Part shown: in pieces, positions 28,959 through 37,462 of the stretch
Layout: each line of letters begins with the position of its first letter
Position numbering within the stretch: position 1 is the stretch's first letter
Made by a program: the position numbers and the translations under genes
Notes under the pieces: model-generated
What the model saw: the letters and a program-made list of their open reading frames with translations, nothing else
The model's database searches: none
What the model was told of the DNA's origin: nothing
Assembly (NCBI RefSeq): GCF_015160855.1
Contig: NZ_CP063373.1
Span: forward strand, 4,526,001 to 4,590,000
Length of the DNA: 64,000 bases
Source: Streptomyces ferrugineus
GTDB taxonomy: Bacteria > Actinomycetota > Actinomycetes > Streptomycetales > Streptomycetaceae
Reading direction: 5' to 3'

Positions 28959-30882
28959 GACCAGCCTGACCGAGCGCCTGCTGCACTCGGCCGGCGTGAT
29001 CGACGAGATCGGCAGCGTCGACGCCGGGAACACCCGGACCGACACCCTCGCGCTGGAGCGCCGGCGCGGCATCACCATCAAGTCCGCCGTCGTCTCCTTC
29101 GCGCTGGACGACGTGACGGTCAACCTCATCGACACCCCCGGCCACCCGGACTTCATCGCCGAGGTGGAGCGGGTGCTCGGCGTCCTGGACGGCGCCGTGC
29201 TGGTGGTCTCGGCCGTCGAGGGCGTCCAGCCGCAGACCCGTGTCCTGATGCGCACACTGCAACGACTGCGCATCCCCACGCTCGTCTTCGTGAACAAGAT
29301 CGACCGGCGCGGGGCCCGGTACGACGCCGTCCTGCGGGCCCTCTCGCAGCGGCTGACGGCGGCCGTCGTGCCCATGGGGACCGCCGAGGGCCTCGGCACC
29401 CGCGCCGCCCGCTTCGTCCCCGGGTCGACCCCCTCGGCGCTCGACGTCCTCGCCGACCACGACGACGGGCTCCTCGCGGCCTACGTCGAGGACACGGTCT
29501 CCCACGACCGTCTCCGCACCGCCCTCGTCGACCAGACCCGGCAGGCGCTCGTCCATCCGGTGTACTTCGGCTCCGCCATCACCGGCGCGGGGACCGACGC
29601 GCTGATCGGCGGCATCCGGGAACTGCTCCCCGCCGCCGACCGGGACCCGGAGGGGCCTCTCTCCGGCACCGTCTTCAAGGTCGAGCGGGGGCCGGCGGGG
29701 GAGAAGGTGGCGTATGCGCGGATGTTCTCCGGCACGCTGCGCACCCGCGACCGGATCCGCTTCGGCGACACCGGCGCCGAGGGCAGGGTCACCGCGATCA
29801 GCGTCTTCGACCAGGGCGCGGACGTGCGGGAGGGGGTGGTGGCGGCGGGCCGGATCGCCAAGCTGTGGGGCCTGGCCGATGTCAGGATCGGCGACGCGAT
29901 CGGCGAGCCCCGCAAGGCGCCCGGACAGCACTTCGCCCCGCCCACCCTGGAGACGATCGTCGCCCCTGCCGACGGCACCGACCGGCGGGCCCTGCACCGT
30001 GCGCTTACCCGTCTGGCCGAGCAGGACCCGCTGATCGACCTGCGCCACGACGAGGTGCGCCAGGAGACCTTCGTCTCCCTCTACGGCGAGGTGCAGAAGG
30101 AGGTCATCCAGGCCACGCTCGCCGACGACTTCGGCCTCGACGTCACCTTCCGCGAGACGACACCGCTGTGCGTAGAGCGGCCCCTCGGCTCGGGCGCGGC
30201 GGTCGAGTTCAACAAGAAGGACGGCAACCCCTTCCTCGCCACGGTCGGCCTGCGCGTCGAGCCGGCCCCCGTCGGATCCGGCGTGGAGTTCCGCCTGGAG
30301 GTGGAGCTGGGCTCGATGCCGTACGCCTTCTTCAAGGCCGTCGAGGACACCGTCCGCGAGACCCTCGGCCAGGGCCTGTACGGCTGGCGGATCCCCGACT
30401 GCACGGTCACCATGACCCACTCCGGCTACTCGCCCCGGCAGAGCCACGCCCACCAGGGCTTCGACAAGAGCATGTCCAGCACTGGCTACGACTTCCGCGG
30501 CCTGACCCCGCTGGTCCTGATCGAGGCGCTGCGCCGGGCGGGCACCCGGGTGCACGAGCCGATGCACCACTTCCGCGTCGAGACCCCGAGCGACACCCTG
30601 GCCGCGCTGCTGCCGGTCCTCGCCAGACTGCGCGCGGTGCCGCAGACCACGCGGACGCGCGGCGCCTCCTGCTCGCTGGAGGGCTCGGTGCCCGCGGCCC
30701 ATGTCCATGAACTGGAACAGCAGCTTCCGGGGCTGACCCGCGGGGAGGGCGAGCTGGAGAGTGCCTTCGACCACTACGCGCCGGCCGTGCGCGGCGCGGA
30801 GCCCGAGCGCCGGCGCACCGATCTCAATCCGCTGAGCCGGAAGGAGTACCTGCTGAACCTGACGCGCAGGGTCGGCAGTTGA
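28912..30882 (+). CDS. Tet/Otr(A)-type ribosomal protection protein (EF-G-like GTPase)
   Basis: A 656-residue translational GTPase, the length of TetM/OtrA rather than EF-G (about 700). G1 AHVDAGKTS, G2 RRGITIK, G3 DTPGH and G4 NKID are intact. The N-terminus MHLLNLGILAHVDAGKTSLTERLL and the domain IV region IPDCTVTMTHSGYSPRQ match the tetracycline-protection family. It would bind ribosomes and expel tetracycline-like drugs, or serve a housekeeping or stress role. GTG start is fixed by an in-frame TGA at 28903. It diverges from the cox operon. Confidence 0.88.
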   Translation: MHLLNLGILAHVDAGKTSLTERLLHSAGVIDEIGSVDAGNTRTDTLALERRRGITIKSAVVSFALDDVTVNLIDTPGHPDFIAEVERVLGVLDGAVLVVSAVEGVQPQTRVLMRTLQRLRIPTLVFVNKIDRRGARYDAVLRALSQRLTAAVVPMGTAEGLGTRAARFVPGSTPSALDVLADHDDGLLAAYVEDTVSHDRLRTALVDQTRQALVHPVYFGSAITGAGTDALIGGIRELLPAADRDPEGPLSGTVFKVERGPAGEKVAYARMFSGTLRTRDRIRFGDTGAEGRVTAISVFDQGADVREGVVAAGRIAKLWGLADVRIGDAIGEPRKAPGQHFAPPTLETIVAPADGTDRRALHRALTRLAEQDPLIDLRHDEVRQETFVSLYGEVQKEVIQATLADDFGLDVTFRETTPLCVERPLGSGAAVEFNKKDGNPFLATVGLRVEPAPVGSGVEFRLEVELGSMPYAFFKAVEDTVRETLGQGLYGWRIPDCTVTMTHSGYSPRQSHAHQGFDKSMSSTGYDFRGLTPLVLIEALRRAGTRVHEPMHHFRVETPSDTLAALLPVLARLRAVPQTTRTRGASCSLEGSVPAAHVHELEQQLPGLTRGEGELESAFDHYAPAVRGAEPERRRTDLNPLSRKEYLLNLTRRVGS

Positions 30883-30937
30883 ACGTGGGGTGGCCGGAGG
30901 CGGCGGAGGCCTGAACTTACTCCGGAGTCAGGGGGTG

Positions 30938-30966
30938 TTGACGGTGTCCTGATATCACCGGACTGT
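30938..30966 (+). promoter_or_regulatory. Possible promoter of the GH5 gene
   Basis: TTGACG at 30938-30943 is a good -35 element about 30 bases before the GTG/ATG starts. The -10 is unclear (TGATAT is too close; TGTAGT is about 20 bases away). If TGTAGT is used, the transcript would be nearly leaderless. Confidence 0.35.
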
Positions 30967-30973
30967 AGTGGAC

Positions 30974-32833
30974 ATGGCGAACATACGGACGCGTCTGCTC
31001 GTTGTCCTGGTCGTCCTCTTAGGATCCCTCACGGTGGCGGGCCCCTCTCCCGCCACCGCTGCCCCCCTCCCCGACTCCCTCTGGTTCGACGAAACGCCGC
31101 TCACCGTGCGGAACGGCCGCTTCGTCGACGGAAACGGCCGCGAGGTCGTCCTGCGCGGCTACAACGTCTCCGGCGAGACGAAACTCAAGGAGAACAACGG
31201 TCTGCCCTTCGCGTCGACCGCCGACGCGAAGAAGTCCGCGACCGCGCTGCGCGCCCTCGGCGGCGGCAACTCGGTGCGCTTCCTGCTCTCCTGGGCCTAC
31301 GCGGAGCCCGTGCGCGGCCAGGTGGACACCGCCTACCTGGCGAAGGCCACCGACCAGATGCGCGCGTTCCTGGACGCCGGGATCCGCGTGTACCCCGACT
31401 TCCACCAGGACCTCTACTCCCGCTGGCTGTTCGACGCGGACAGCTGGTACACCGGCGACGGCGCACCCAAGTGGGCCGTCGACCTCGGTGACTATCCCGA
31501 CGAGTACTGCGGGATCTGCCCGTTCTGGGGCCAGAACATCACGTCCAACGAGGCCGTGAAGCAGTCGACGTACGACTTCTGGCACAACGCGTACGGCCTC
31601 CAGGACGCCTTCCTCGACACCGCCCAGAAGACGATGGCCTACGTGAAGCAGAACCTGACCGCCGCCCAGTTCGCGGGCGTCGTCGGCTTCGACCCGTGGA
31701 ACGAGCCGCACGCGGGCGGCTACGACTCCGGCCAGACCAGCCGGACGTGGGAGAAGGACGTGCTGTGGCCGTTCTACGTCAAGTTCCGCGCCCGCATGGA
31801 CGCAGCGGGCTGGCAGGCCAAGCCGGCCTTCGTCGAGCCCACCCTCTTCTGGAACGCCAACCTCGACTTCCAGAAGGAGGAGGGCGGACTGCTGGACGCC
31901 GGCACCCTCGGCCCGCGCTACGTCTTCAACACCCACTTCTACGACCAGAAGGCCATCTCCGGCATCTTCATGTGGGGCAAGGCGGCCGACGGGCAGTACG
32001 TGGGCGACTTCGGGACCGTCCGCGACCGCGCCGCCGCCACCGGGACGGCGGCGATCGTCAGCGAGTTCGGGCACCCGCTCACCGGAACCGTCTCCGACAA
32101 GGCGCCGACGGTCTACAAGGCGATGTACCAGGCCCTCGACTCCCGGGTGAAGGGCGCGAACTGGTGGTCGAACCCGGCGGGTTCCGGTCCCGTCCTGTCC
32201 GGCTCCCAGTGGCAGTGGGACATCTACAACGGCCGTCACCGCGAGCTGATGAACGACAACCCGGACAAGGTGCAGACCGCAGGCGACGCCTGGAACGGCG
32301 AGGACCTGTCCGCCGTACGCCTCGACGACTCGGGAGCGCCGACGCTGCGGCAGGACGCCCGCCTGCTCGACCGGATCTACCCGAGCGCCACCTCCGGTAC
32401 GACCGTCGCCTTCACCTACGAGGACCGCTCCCGGGACGGTTCCACGACCCTGACCTGGAACCCGGTCCCCAGTTCGATGCCGAACGTGGCGCGGCTGGTG
32501 GGATCGGGACAGTACGGGCTGCTGCTGTGGCGCTCCGGCAGCGGCACGGCACCGACCGAACTGCACCTTCCGGCGTCGTTCCCGACCGGGTCCACGACCG
32601 TGGTCTCCGACCTCGGCACGGTGTACGCGCCGCCGTCGTACACCTCGGCCACTCCGGTCGGCGTGGCCGCGGAACCCGGCGGCACGGGCAGCCGCCGGCT
32701 GCTGCTCACCGACACCGACTCCGGGATCCCGCACTACGCGCTGATCACGAACGGGTCGAGCGCGCCCTCCACCGCCCTGCTGGACGCCGCACGGTCCGAA
32801 CTCTCCTCCTGGGCCGTGCGGAACACCGGATAA
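30974..32833 (+). CDS. Secreted GH5-family hydrolase, endoglycoceramidase-like
   Basis: A 619-residue secreted glycosidase. A signal peptide (basic start, LLVVLVVLLGSL core, PATA-AP cleavage) precedes a TIM-barrel domain. VVLRGYNVSG, the acid-base Glu in GFDPWNEPHAG and the nucleophile Glu in IVSEFGHP are visible. The C-terminal 150 residues form a beta-sandwich as in endoglycoceramidases, so ceramide-linked or steryl glycosides are possible substrates. Codon 16 is TTA (31019-31021), so translation should need the bldA tRNA. ATG 30974 was chosen over GTG 30968; neither has a clear ribosome site. Confidence 0.88.
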   Translation: MANIRTRLLVVLVVLLGSLTVAGPSPATAAPLPDSLWFDETPLTVRNGRFVDGNGREVVLRGYNVSGETKLKENNGLPFASTADAKKSATALRALGGGNSVRFLLSWAYAEPVRGQVDTAYLAKATDQMRAFLDAGIRVYPDFHQDLYSRWLFDADSWYTGDGAPKWAVDLGDYPDEYCGICPFWGQNITSNEAVKQSTYDFWHNAYGLQDAFLDTAQKTMAYVKQNLTAAQFAGVVGFDPWNEPHAGGYDSGQTSRTWEKDVLWPFYVKFRARMDAAGWQAKPAFVEPTLFWNANLDFQKEEGGLLDAGTLGPRYVFNTHFYDQKAISGIFMWGKAADGQYVGDFGTVRDRAAATGTAAIVSEFGHPLTGTVSDKAPTVYKAMYQALDSRVKGANWWSNPAGSGPVLSGSQWQWDIYNGRHRELMNDNPDKVQTAGDAWNGEDLSAVRLDDSGAPTLRQDARLLDRIYPSATSGTTVAFTYEDRSRDGSTTLTWNPVPSSMPNVARLVGSGQYGLLLWRSGSGTAPTELHLPASFPTGSTTVVSDLGTVYAPPSYTSATPVGVAAEPGGTGSRRLLLTDTDSGIPHYALITNGSSAPSTALLDAARSELSSWAVRNTG

Positions 32834-32857
32834 GCACCGCCGTTTGACCCTCCCCTT

Positions 32858-32887
32858 ACGTCAGGCTGCACGCTGTACCTGACGAAA
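32858..32887. promoter_or_regulatory. MerR-type operator with spaced inverted repeat
   Basis: CGTCAGG (32859-32865) and CCTGACG (32878-32884) are perfect 7-base arms 12 bases apart, extendable by further partly matched bases. TTGACC at 32844-32849 lies just upstream as a -35, so the dyad sits in the spacer and -10 zone, where TipA/MerR proteins distort promoters. It ends 13 bases before the merR-like ATG, which suggests autoregulation. Confidence 0.6.
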
Positions 32888-32897
32888 GGGCAGGTGA

Positions 32898-33686
32898 ATG
32901 AGTTATTCCGTGGGGCAGGTCGCGGCCTTCGCCGGGGTGACCGTGCGCACGCTGCACCACTACGACCGGGCGGGGCTGCTCTCGCCCAGCGGTCGCAGCG
33001 GCGCCGGTTACCGGCTGTACGGCGACACCGACCTGGCCAGGCTCCAGCAGATCCTCTTCTACCGTGAGCTCGGTTTCTCCCTCGACGAGATCGCCGAGAT
33101 CCTCAAGGACCCGCAGGCCGGCGCGCTGGAGTATCTCCGGGCCCGGCAGCGGCAGTTGAGCGAGGAGATCGGCCGGCTCCAGCGGCTGGCCGAGGTGGCG
33201 GAGCGGGCGATCGAGGTCCAGCAGACGGGCGTCGAGCTGACCCCCGAGGAACGCTTCGACGTCTTCGGCGAGATCGCCTTCGACCTCTCCTACGCCACCG
33301 AGGCACAGCTCAAGTGGCAGGACTCGGCGGGGCAGCGGGAGTCGATGGCGCGCGCCGCCGCCCACACCAAGGAGGACTGGCGGCAGCTCATGGGCGAGGC
33401 ATCGGCCTGGCGCGCGGAGTTGCTTGCGGCCTTCGACGACGGGGAGCCCGCCGACGGCGAGCGGGTCATGGACCTCGCCGAGGAACACCGGCTGCACATC
33501 GCCCGCTGGTTCACCACCTGCCCGCCCGACATGCACCGGCGCATCGCGGACGACTTCGCGGCCGACCCGCGCGCCTTCGCGCTCGTCGTGCCGCCGTCGC
33601 AGCAGCGGCCCGGCCTCGCCGCCTATCTCTGCAAGGCCGTCCACGCGAACGCGGCCCGCCGGGCGGACCCCGAGGAGGACAGATGA
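32898..33686 (+). CDS. TipA-like MerR regulator with TipAS ligand domain
   Basis: A 262-residue regulator. The MerR helix-turn-helix and wing (MSYSVGQVAAFAGVTVRTLHHYD) are followed by a long coiled coil (about residues 80-115) and a TipAS-type helical domain (VMDLAEEHRLHIARWF, AYLCKAVHANA). In TipA this domain covalently traps thiopeptide antibiotics through a Cys; here a single Cys occurs in FTTCPPDMHRR and another in AYLCKAV, so a similar capture is possible but unproven. It is coupled by ATGA to a glycosyltransferase. Confidence 0.9.
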   Translation: MSYSVGQVAAFAGVTVRTLHHYDRAGLLSPSGRSGAGYRLYGDTDLARLQQILFYRELGFSLDEIAEILKDPQAGALEYLRARQRQLSEEIGRLQRLAEVAERAIEVQQTGVELTPEERFDVFGEIAFDLSYATEAQLKWQDSAGQRESMARAAAHTKEDWRQLMGEASAWRAELLAAFDDGEPADGERVMDLAEEHRLHIARWFTTCPPDMHRRIADDFAADPRAFALVVPPSQQRPGLAAYLCKAVHANAARRADPEEDR

Positions 33687-34882
33687 GGATCCTGATCGCC
33701 GCCGCCGGATCACGCGGCGACGTCGCGCCGTACACCGGGCTGGGGGCGGGCCTGCGCGAGGCCGGGCACGATGTCACCCTCGCCACGCCCGACACCTTCG
33801 CACCGCTGGTGCGGGAGGCGGGCCTGGGCCTGCGGAGTCTGCCCACCCGCCCGCAGGCCCGGGGCGGAGTCGAGGGCAGAGGTGAACTGATGCGCGCGGC
33901 GGCCGCGTTCGTCACCGAGCTCGGCCGGGGCTTCGCCGACGCGGTGGACGAGGGCACGGACCTGCTTCTGCTGTCGACGACCACCGCCCCGCTCGGCTGG
34001 CACCTGGCCGAGGCCACGGGCACCCGGACGATCGGCGTCTACCTCCAGCCCACCGCCCCGACCGGCGACTTCCCGCCCAACGTGATGGGCACCCGCTCCC
34101 TCGGCCGCCTCGGCAACCGCGCCGCCGGACGCCTCGCCCTGCGCATGGCCGACCGCGTCTACGCCGAGGCCGTCACCGAGCTGCGCCGCCGCCTCGGCCT
34201 GCCACCGCTCGCTCCCTCGCGGATGCGCCGACGCCAGGAGCGGGCGAACTGGCCCGTCCTGCACGGCTTCAGCACGGCGCTCGTGCCCCGCCCGTCGGAC
34301 TGGCGCGAGGGACTCGACGTCGTCGGGACATGGTCGCCGTACGTCGCACCGGAGCGTCGGCTGTCCGCCGAGGTGGAGGACTTCCTCGCGGCCGGAGCGC
34401 GCCCGGTGTTCATCGGCTTCGGCAGCATGGCGGCCGGTCACGGTGAGCGGCTGAGCGAGCTGGCCGTGGACGCGCTGCGCCGCGCCGGGCTGCGCGGCAT
34501 CGTCCAGGCGGGCAGCGCCGGGCTCGCGGCCGCCGGCGACGACGTCCTGACGATCGGCGACGTACCGCACGAGCTGCTGTTCCCGAGGACGGCAGCCGTG
34601 GTCCATCACGCCGGGGCGGGCACCGCGGCGGCCGCACTGCGCGCCGGAGTGCCCGCGATCCCGGTGCCGGTGACGGCCGATCAGCCGTTCTGGGCGGCAC
34701 GGCTCGCCGCGATCGGCGCGGCCACCGACCCGATCCCCTTCGCGTCCCTCACCGCCGAGCGGCTCGCCGACGCGCTCGGCCGGGTCGTGCGCAAGCAGCC
34801 GTACGCCCGTGCCGCCTCGGTCGCCGCACGGCACATGGCGACCGAGGACGGTGTGGGCGCGGTGCTGAAGGCCCTGGGCTGA
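33683..34882 (+). CDS. UDP-glycosyltransferase of the macrolide/sterol glucosyltransferase family
   Basis: A 399-residue GT-B (GT1) enzyme. The N-terminus MRILIAAAGSRGDVAPYTGLGAGLREAGHDV is the acceptor-domain signature of sterol and antibiotic glucosyltransferases. The C-terminal donor-binding motif VVHHAGAGTAAAALRAGVPAIPVPV contains the catalytic-site HH-GAGT block. Such enzymes glycosylate and often inactivate macrolides. Translation is coupled to the TipA-like gene, so the substrate is likely the compound that the regulator senses. Its stop directly abuts the stop of the convergent beta-propeller gene. Confidence 0.88.
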   Translation: MRILIAAAGSRGDVAPYTGLGAGLREAGHDVTLATPDTFAPLVREAGLGLRSLPTRPQARGGVEGRGELMRAAAAFVTELGRGFADAVDEGTDLLLLSTTTAPLGWHLAEATGTRTIGVYLQPTAPTGDFPPNVMGTRSLGRLGNRAAGRLALRMADRVYAEAVTELRRRLGLPPLAPSRMRRRQERANWPVLHGFSTALVPRPSDWREGLDVVGTWSPYVAPERRLSAEVEDFLAAGARPVFIGFGSMAAGHGERLSELAVDALRRAGLRGIVQAGSAGLAAAGDDVLTIGDVPHELLFPRTAAVVHHAGAGTAAAALRAGVPAIPVPVTADQPFWAARLAAIGAATDPIPFASLTAERLADALGRVVRKQPYARAASVAARHMATEDGVGAVLKALG

Positions 34883-36133
34883 TCAACCGGCCGAGGGGCT
34901 CGTCCAGCCGGCCGCCACCCGGCCCAGCCGGACCCGCTGCGGATGGTCGCCGACCGGGACCGACACCTGCTTCTGACCGGTCGCGAAGTCGATGGCCGTG
35001 ACCTGGTCGGTGCCGCTCTCGGAGACCACGCAGGACTTGCCGTCACCGCTGACCGTGGCCCAGTAGGGCTTGGAGGCGGTGACCAGCGGGCCCTCCTGGA
35101 GGGTGGAGCGGTTCACGACCGTGGCGTAGTCGTCCATCGTGCCCGCGACGCACAGCTTGCTGCCGTCCGGGCTCATCGACAGGCCGTGGTGGCGTGAGTC
35201 GTTGACGAAGGACGTGCGGTCGTCGCTGGTCGCCGGGTTCTTCGGCAGGGTCTTGGTGCGGGTGATCTTGTCGGTGGCCAGGTCGTACTCGAAGAAGCCG
35301 TTGAAGAACGACACCTGGAAGTACAGCTTCGACTCGTCCGGCGAGAACACGGCCGGGCGGACCGCGTCCGAGTAGTCGTTGAGGCCGAGGGCGTCCAGCT
35401 TGGGGCGCATGTCGATGACCTTGACCTGCTGGTACGTGGTCGCGTCGACGACGGTGACGCGCCGGTCGCCCTTCGTCCAGTCCAGCCAGGGGGCGTCGGT
35501 CTGGGTGTTCACGTCACCGATCGCCATGTTGTAGATGTACTTGCCGTCCTTGGTGAAGATGTTCTCGTGCGGCTTGTCTCCGGTGGCGAACTTGCCCAGC
35601 TCCTGGCCGGTCCCGATGTCCAGCACATGCACGGTGTTGGAGGTCGACGCCGACACCGCCACCCGCTTGCCGTCGGGGGACACCGCCATGTGGTCGGCGC
35701 GGTAACCGGACACCGGGAAGCGCCAGTTGACCTCTCCGGTGGCCAGGTCCAGGGAGACCACGTCGGCGAAGCTCGGACGCGAGACGACCACGGACCTGCC
35801 GTCGGGCGTCGAGTACATGTCGTCGACGAACTGGTCGTGGCCCTCGCCGACACTGTTGCGGATCGCCATGAAGTAGATCCACTTGATGGGGTTGGCGTTG
35901 ATCTCCGCCATCCGCTCGTCCTTGTCGGGGATGACGTTGATGCGGCCGATCTTCGCGAAGTCGCCGGAGGACTTGATGACATCGGCCGTGCCGTCCCAGT
36001 TGTTGCCGACGAACAGCACCTCGCGCAGGGCGGCGGAGGAGTCGGCGGCGGTCGCGGCGGTCGCGGGGGCGGTCACGGTCAGGGCGAGGGCGGCGGCTAC
36101 GGAGCACAGGTGCCTGGGTCTGATGGCAGGCAT
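34883..36133 (-). CDS. Secreted YncE-like beta-propeller protein
   Basis: A 416-residue exported protein. A signal peptide (MPAIRPRHLCSVAAALALTV, ATAA cleavage) precedes repeated propeller strands: YSTPDGRSVVVSRP, MAVSPDGKRVAVSA, VFSPDESKLYF, LSMSPDGSKLCVAG and ATVSGDGKSCVVSE. The SPDGK repeats are the YncE/WD40-like blade signature, probably about seven blades. Such proteins act as extracellular binding scaffolds or lactonases; the function is not known. A TetR-type palindrome lies about 60 bases upstream of its start, facing the TetR gene. Confidence 0.8.
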   Translation of the reverse strand: MPAIRPRHLCSVAAALALTVTAPATAATAADSSAALREVLFVGNNWDGTADVIKSSGDFAKIGRINVIPDKDERMAEINANPIKWIYFMAIRNSVGEGHDQFVDDMYSTPDGRSVVVSRPSFADVVSLDLATGEVNWRFPVSGYRADHMAVSPDGKRVAVSASTSNTVHVLDIGTGQELGKFATGDKPHENIFTKDGKYIYNMAIGDVNTQTDAPWLDWTKGDRRVTVVDATTYQQVKVIDMRPKLDALGLNDYSDAVRPAVFSPDESKLYFQVSFFNGFFEYDLATDKITRTKTLPKNPATSDDRTSFVNDSRHHGLSMSPDGSKLCVAGTMDDYATVVNRSTLQEGPLVTASKPYWATVSGDGKSCVVSESGTDQVTAIDFATGQKQVSVPVGDHPQRVRLGRVAAGWTSPSAG

Positions 36134-36189
36134 GACTGCTCTCTTCCTCTGAGGGGGGGAAATCTGAACACAAGTGCTTTCAGAATCAA

Positions 36190-36205
36190 CTTACTGAAAA
36201 GTAAG
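36190..36205. promoter_or_regulatory. Palindromic TetR operator candidate
   Basis: CTTACT-GAAA-AGTAAG is a perfect 6-base inverted repeat with a 4-base centre, standing out as AT-rich in this GC-rich DNA. It lies in the divergent region between the beta-propeller gene (start 36133) and the TetR gene (start 36283), so one protein could control both. Confidence 0.55.
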
Positions 36206-36282
36206 GAGGGGGCGCCCTTCTCCACAAGACTGCGTACACGACAAAATTGGCCGTCGGGTCGGCGAGGTGGCGGGAGGACAGC

Positions 36283-36945
36283 GTGGCGGGCAGGCTCAAG
36301 GCGCCCACCGGCCGTTACGGCGGCAAGTCGGCCGAGGAGCGGCAGGCCGAGCGACGACGGCGCTTCCTCGACGCGGCACTCCAGCTCTTCGGCGACAGCC
36401 CCGGCTACCGGGGCACCACCGTCGCCGCGCTGAGCGAGGCCGCCGGGCTGTCGACCCGTCAGTTCTACGAGGAGTTCCGCACCCTAGAGGACGTACTGGC
36501 CGCGCTCCACCTCGAGGTCAACGGGTGGGCGGAGGCGGCGCTGCTGGCCGCGGCGGCGGAGTCGGAGAACCTGCCGCTCGCCGAACGCGCCACCGCGATC
36601 TTCCGCGCGTACGCCGGGAACGTCACCGCCGATCCGCGCCGCATCCGCATCACCTTCGTCGAGATCATCGGCGTCAGCGCCCCCATGGAGAAGCAGCGGC
36701 TGGCCCGTCGCGCCCGCTGGATCGACCTCGTCTGCGCCGAGGTGGCGGCCGCCGTCGCCCGTGGGGAGGCGGCCCCGCGTGACTACCGCCTCGCCGTGAC
36801 GGCGTTCATCGGCAGCGTCAACGGGCTGCTGCACGACTGGAGCGCGGGCTGGGTGGACGCGACCCTCGACGAGGTCGTCGACGAACTGGTCCGCATCCTC
36901 CTCGGCATCCTCCAGCCGTCGGGACCGCCGCTCGCCGGGGCCTGA
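36283..36945 (+). CDS. TetR/AcrR-family regulator
   Basis: A 220-residue repressor. The N-terminal helix-turn-helix (RRRFLDAALQLFG...GTTVAALSEAAGLSTRQFYEEF) is canonical; the rest is a helical ligand-binding domain with no clear ligand. The GTG at 36283 was chosen because GGGAGG lies nearby; the first residues are basic (RLKAPTGRYGGKSAEE). It diverges from the beta-propeller gene and ends 21 bases before the GT remnant. Confidence 0.86.
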   Translation: MAGRLKAPTGRYGGKSAEERQAERRRRFLDAALQLFGDSPGYRGTTVAALSEAAGLSTRQFYEEFRTLEDVLAALHLEVNGWAEAALLAAAAESENLPLAERATAIFRAYAGNVTADPRRIRITFVEIIGVSAPMEKQRLARRARWIDLVCAEVAAAVARGEAAPRDYRLAVTAFIGSVNGLLHDWSAGWVDATLDEVVDELVRILLGILQPSGPPLAGA

Positions 36946-36966
36946 GGCCCGGGACGTGCGGGCGGG

Positions 36967-37278
36967 TCAGCGGCCGAGCCGGTTCACCGCGTCCAGCACA
37001 GGAGCCATGCCGTCCTCGGCGCGCAGCCCCTCGGCCAGGGCCCGGGCGCGCCGGCCGTAGGACGGGTCCTCGGTCGCTCGGCGCACCGCCGCCGTCAGCG
37101 CCTCGGCCGTGAACCTCCGCAGCGGCACGGCGGCCGGCGCCACGCCGAGGCGGACCAGGCGCGCGGCCCAGAAGCCCTCGTCGAACTGGACCGGCATCGG
37201 CACGGCCGGCACCCCGGCGCGCAGCCCGGCCGCGGTCGTGCCCGCCCCGCAGTGATGGATCACGGCGGCCACGCGTGC
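36967..37278 (-). pseudogene. C-terminal remnant of a GT1-family glycosyltransferase
   Basis: The frame retains about 100 residues of the donor-binding domain only: RVAAVIHHCGAGTTAAGLRAGVPAVPMPV, then FWAARLVRLGVAP and a degenerate C-terminus ending in a normal stop. It aligns well with the last quarter of the complete GT at 33683-34882 (HHAGAGT block). The N-terminal three quarters are missing; at about 37278 homology stops and the DNA reads as a lectin remnant on the other strand. Not functional. Confidence 0.75.
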
Positions 37279-37438
37279 CGGCCAGAACCAGGTCTGGCAG
37301 TACCACAGCACCCGCAAGGAACTGGTCGTCTACGGCAACAAGTGCCTCGACGCCTACAACCGCGGCACCGCCAACGGCACCCGCGTCGTCATCTGGGACT
37401 GCAACGGCCAGAACAACCAGAAGCGGACGGTGAGTTAG
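37278..37438 (+). pseudogene. C-terminal remnant of a ricin-type (beta-trefoil) lectin domain
   Basis: An open frame without a start encodes GQNQVWQYHSTRKELVVYGNKCLDAYNRGTANGTRVVIWDCNGQNNQK and ends at TAG 37436-37438. QVWQY, GNKCLDAYN and VVIWDCNGQNNQ are hallmark ricin B repeats that normally end secreted glycoside hydrolases. Only the final repeat and a half remain, joined directly to the GT remnant. It is probably the scar of a deletion or recombination. Confidence 0.7.
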
Positions 37439-37462
37439 CGACGTCGCTCCGCTGGGCGTCGG

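Noticed and set aside
28912..30882. Housekeeping elongation factor G
   Set aside because: Length (656), N-terminal sequence and domain IV region fit the Tet/Otr protection family, and it lacks rpsL/rpsG/tuf neighbours.
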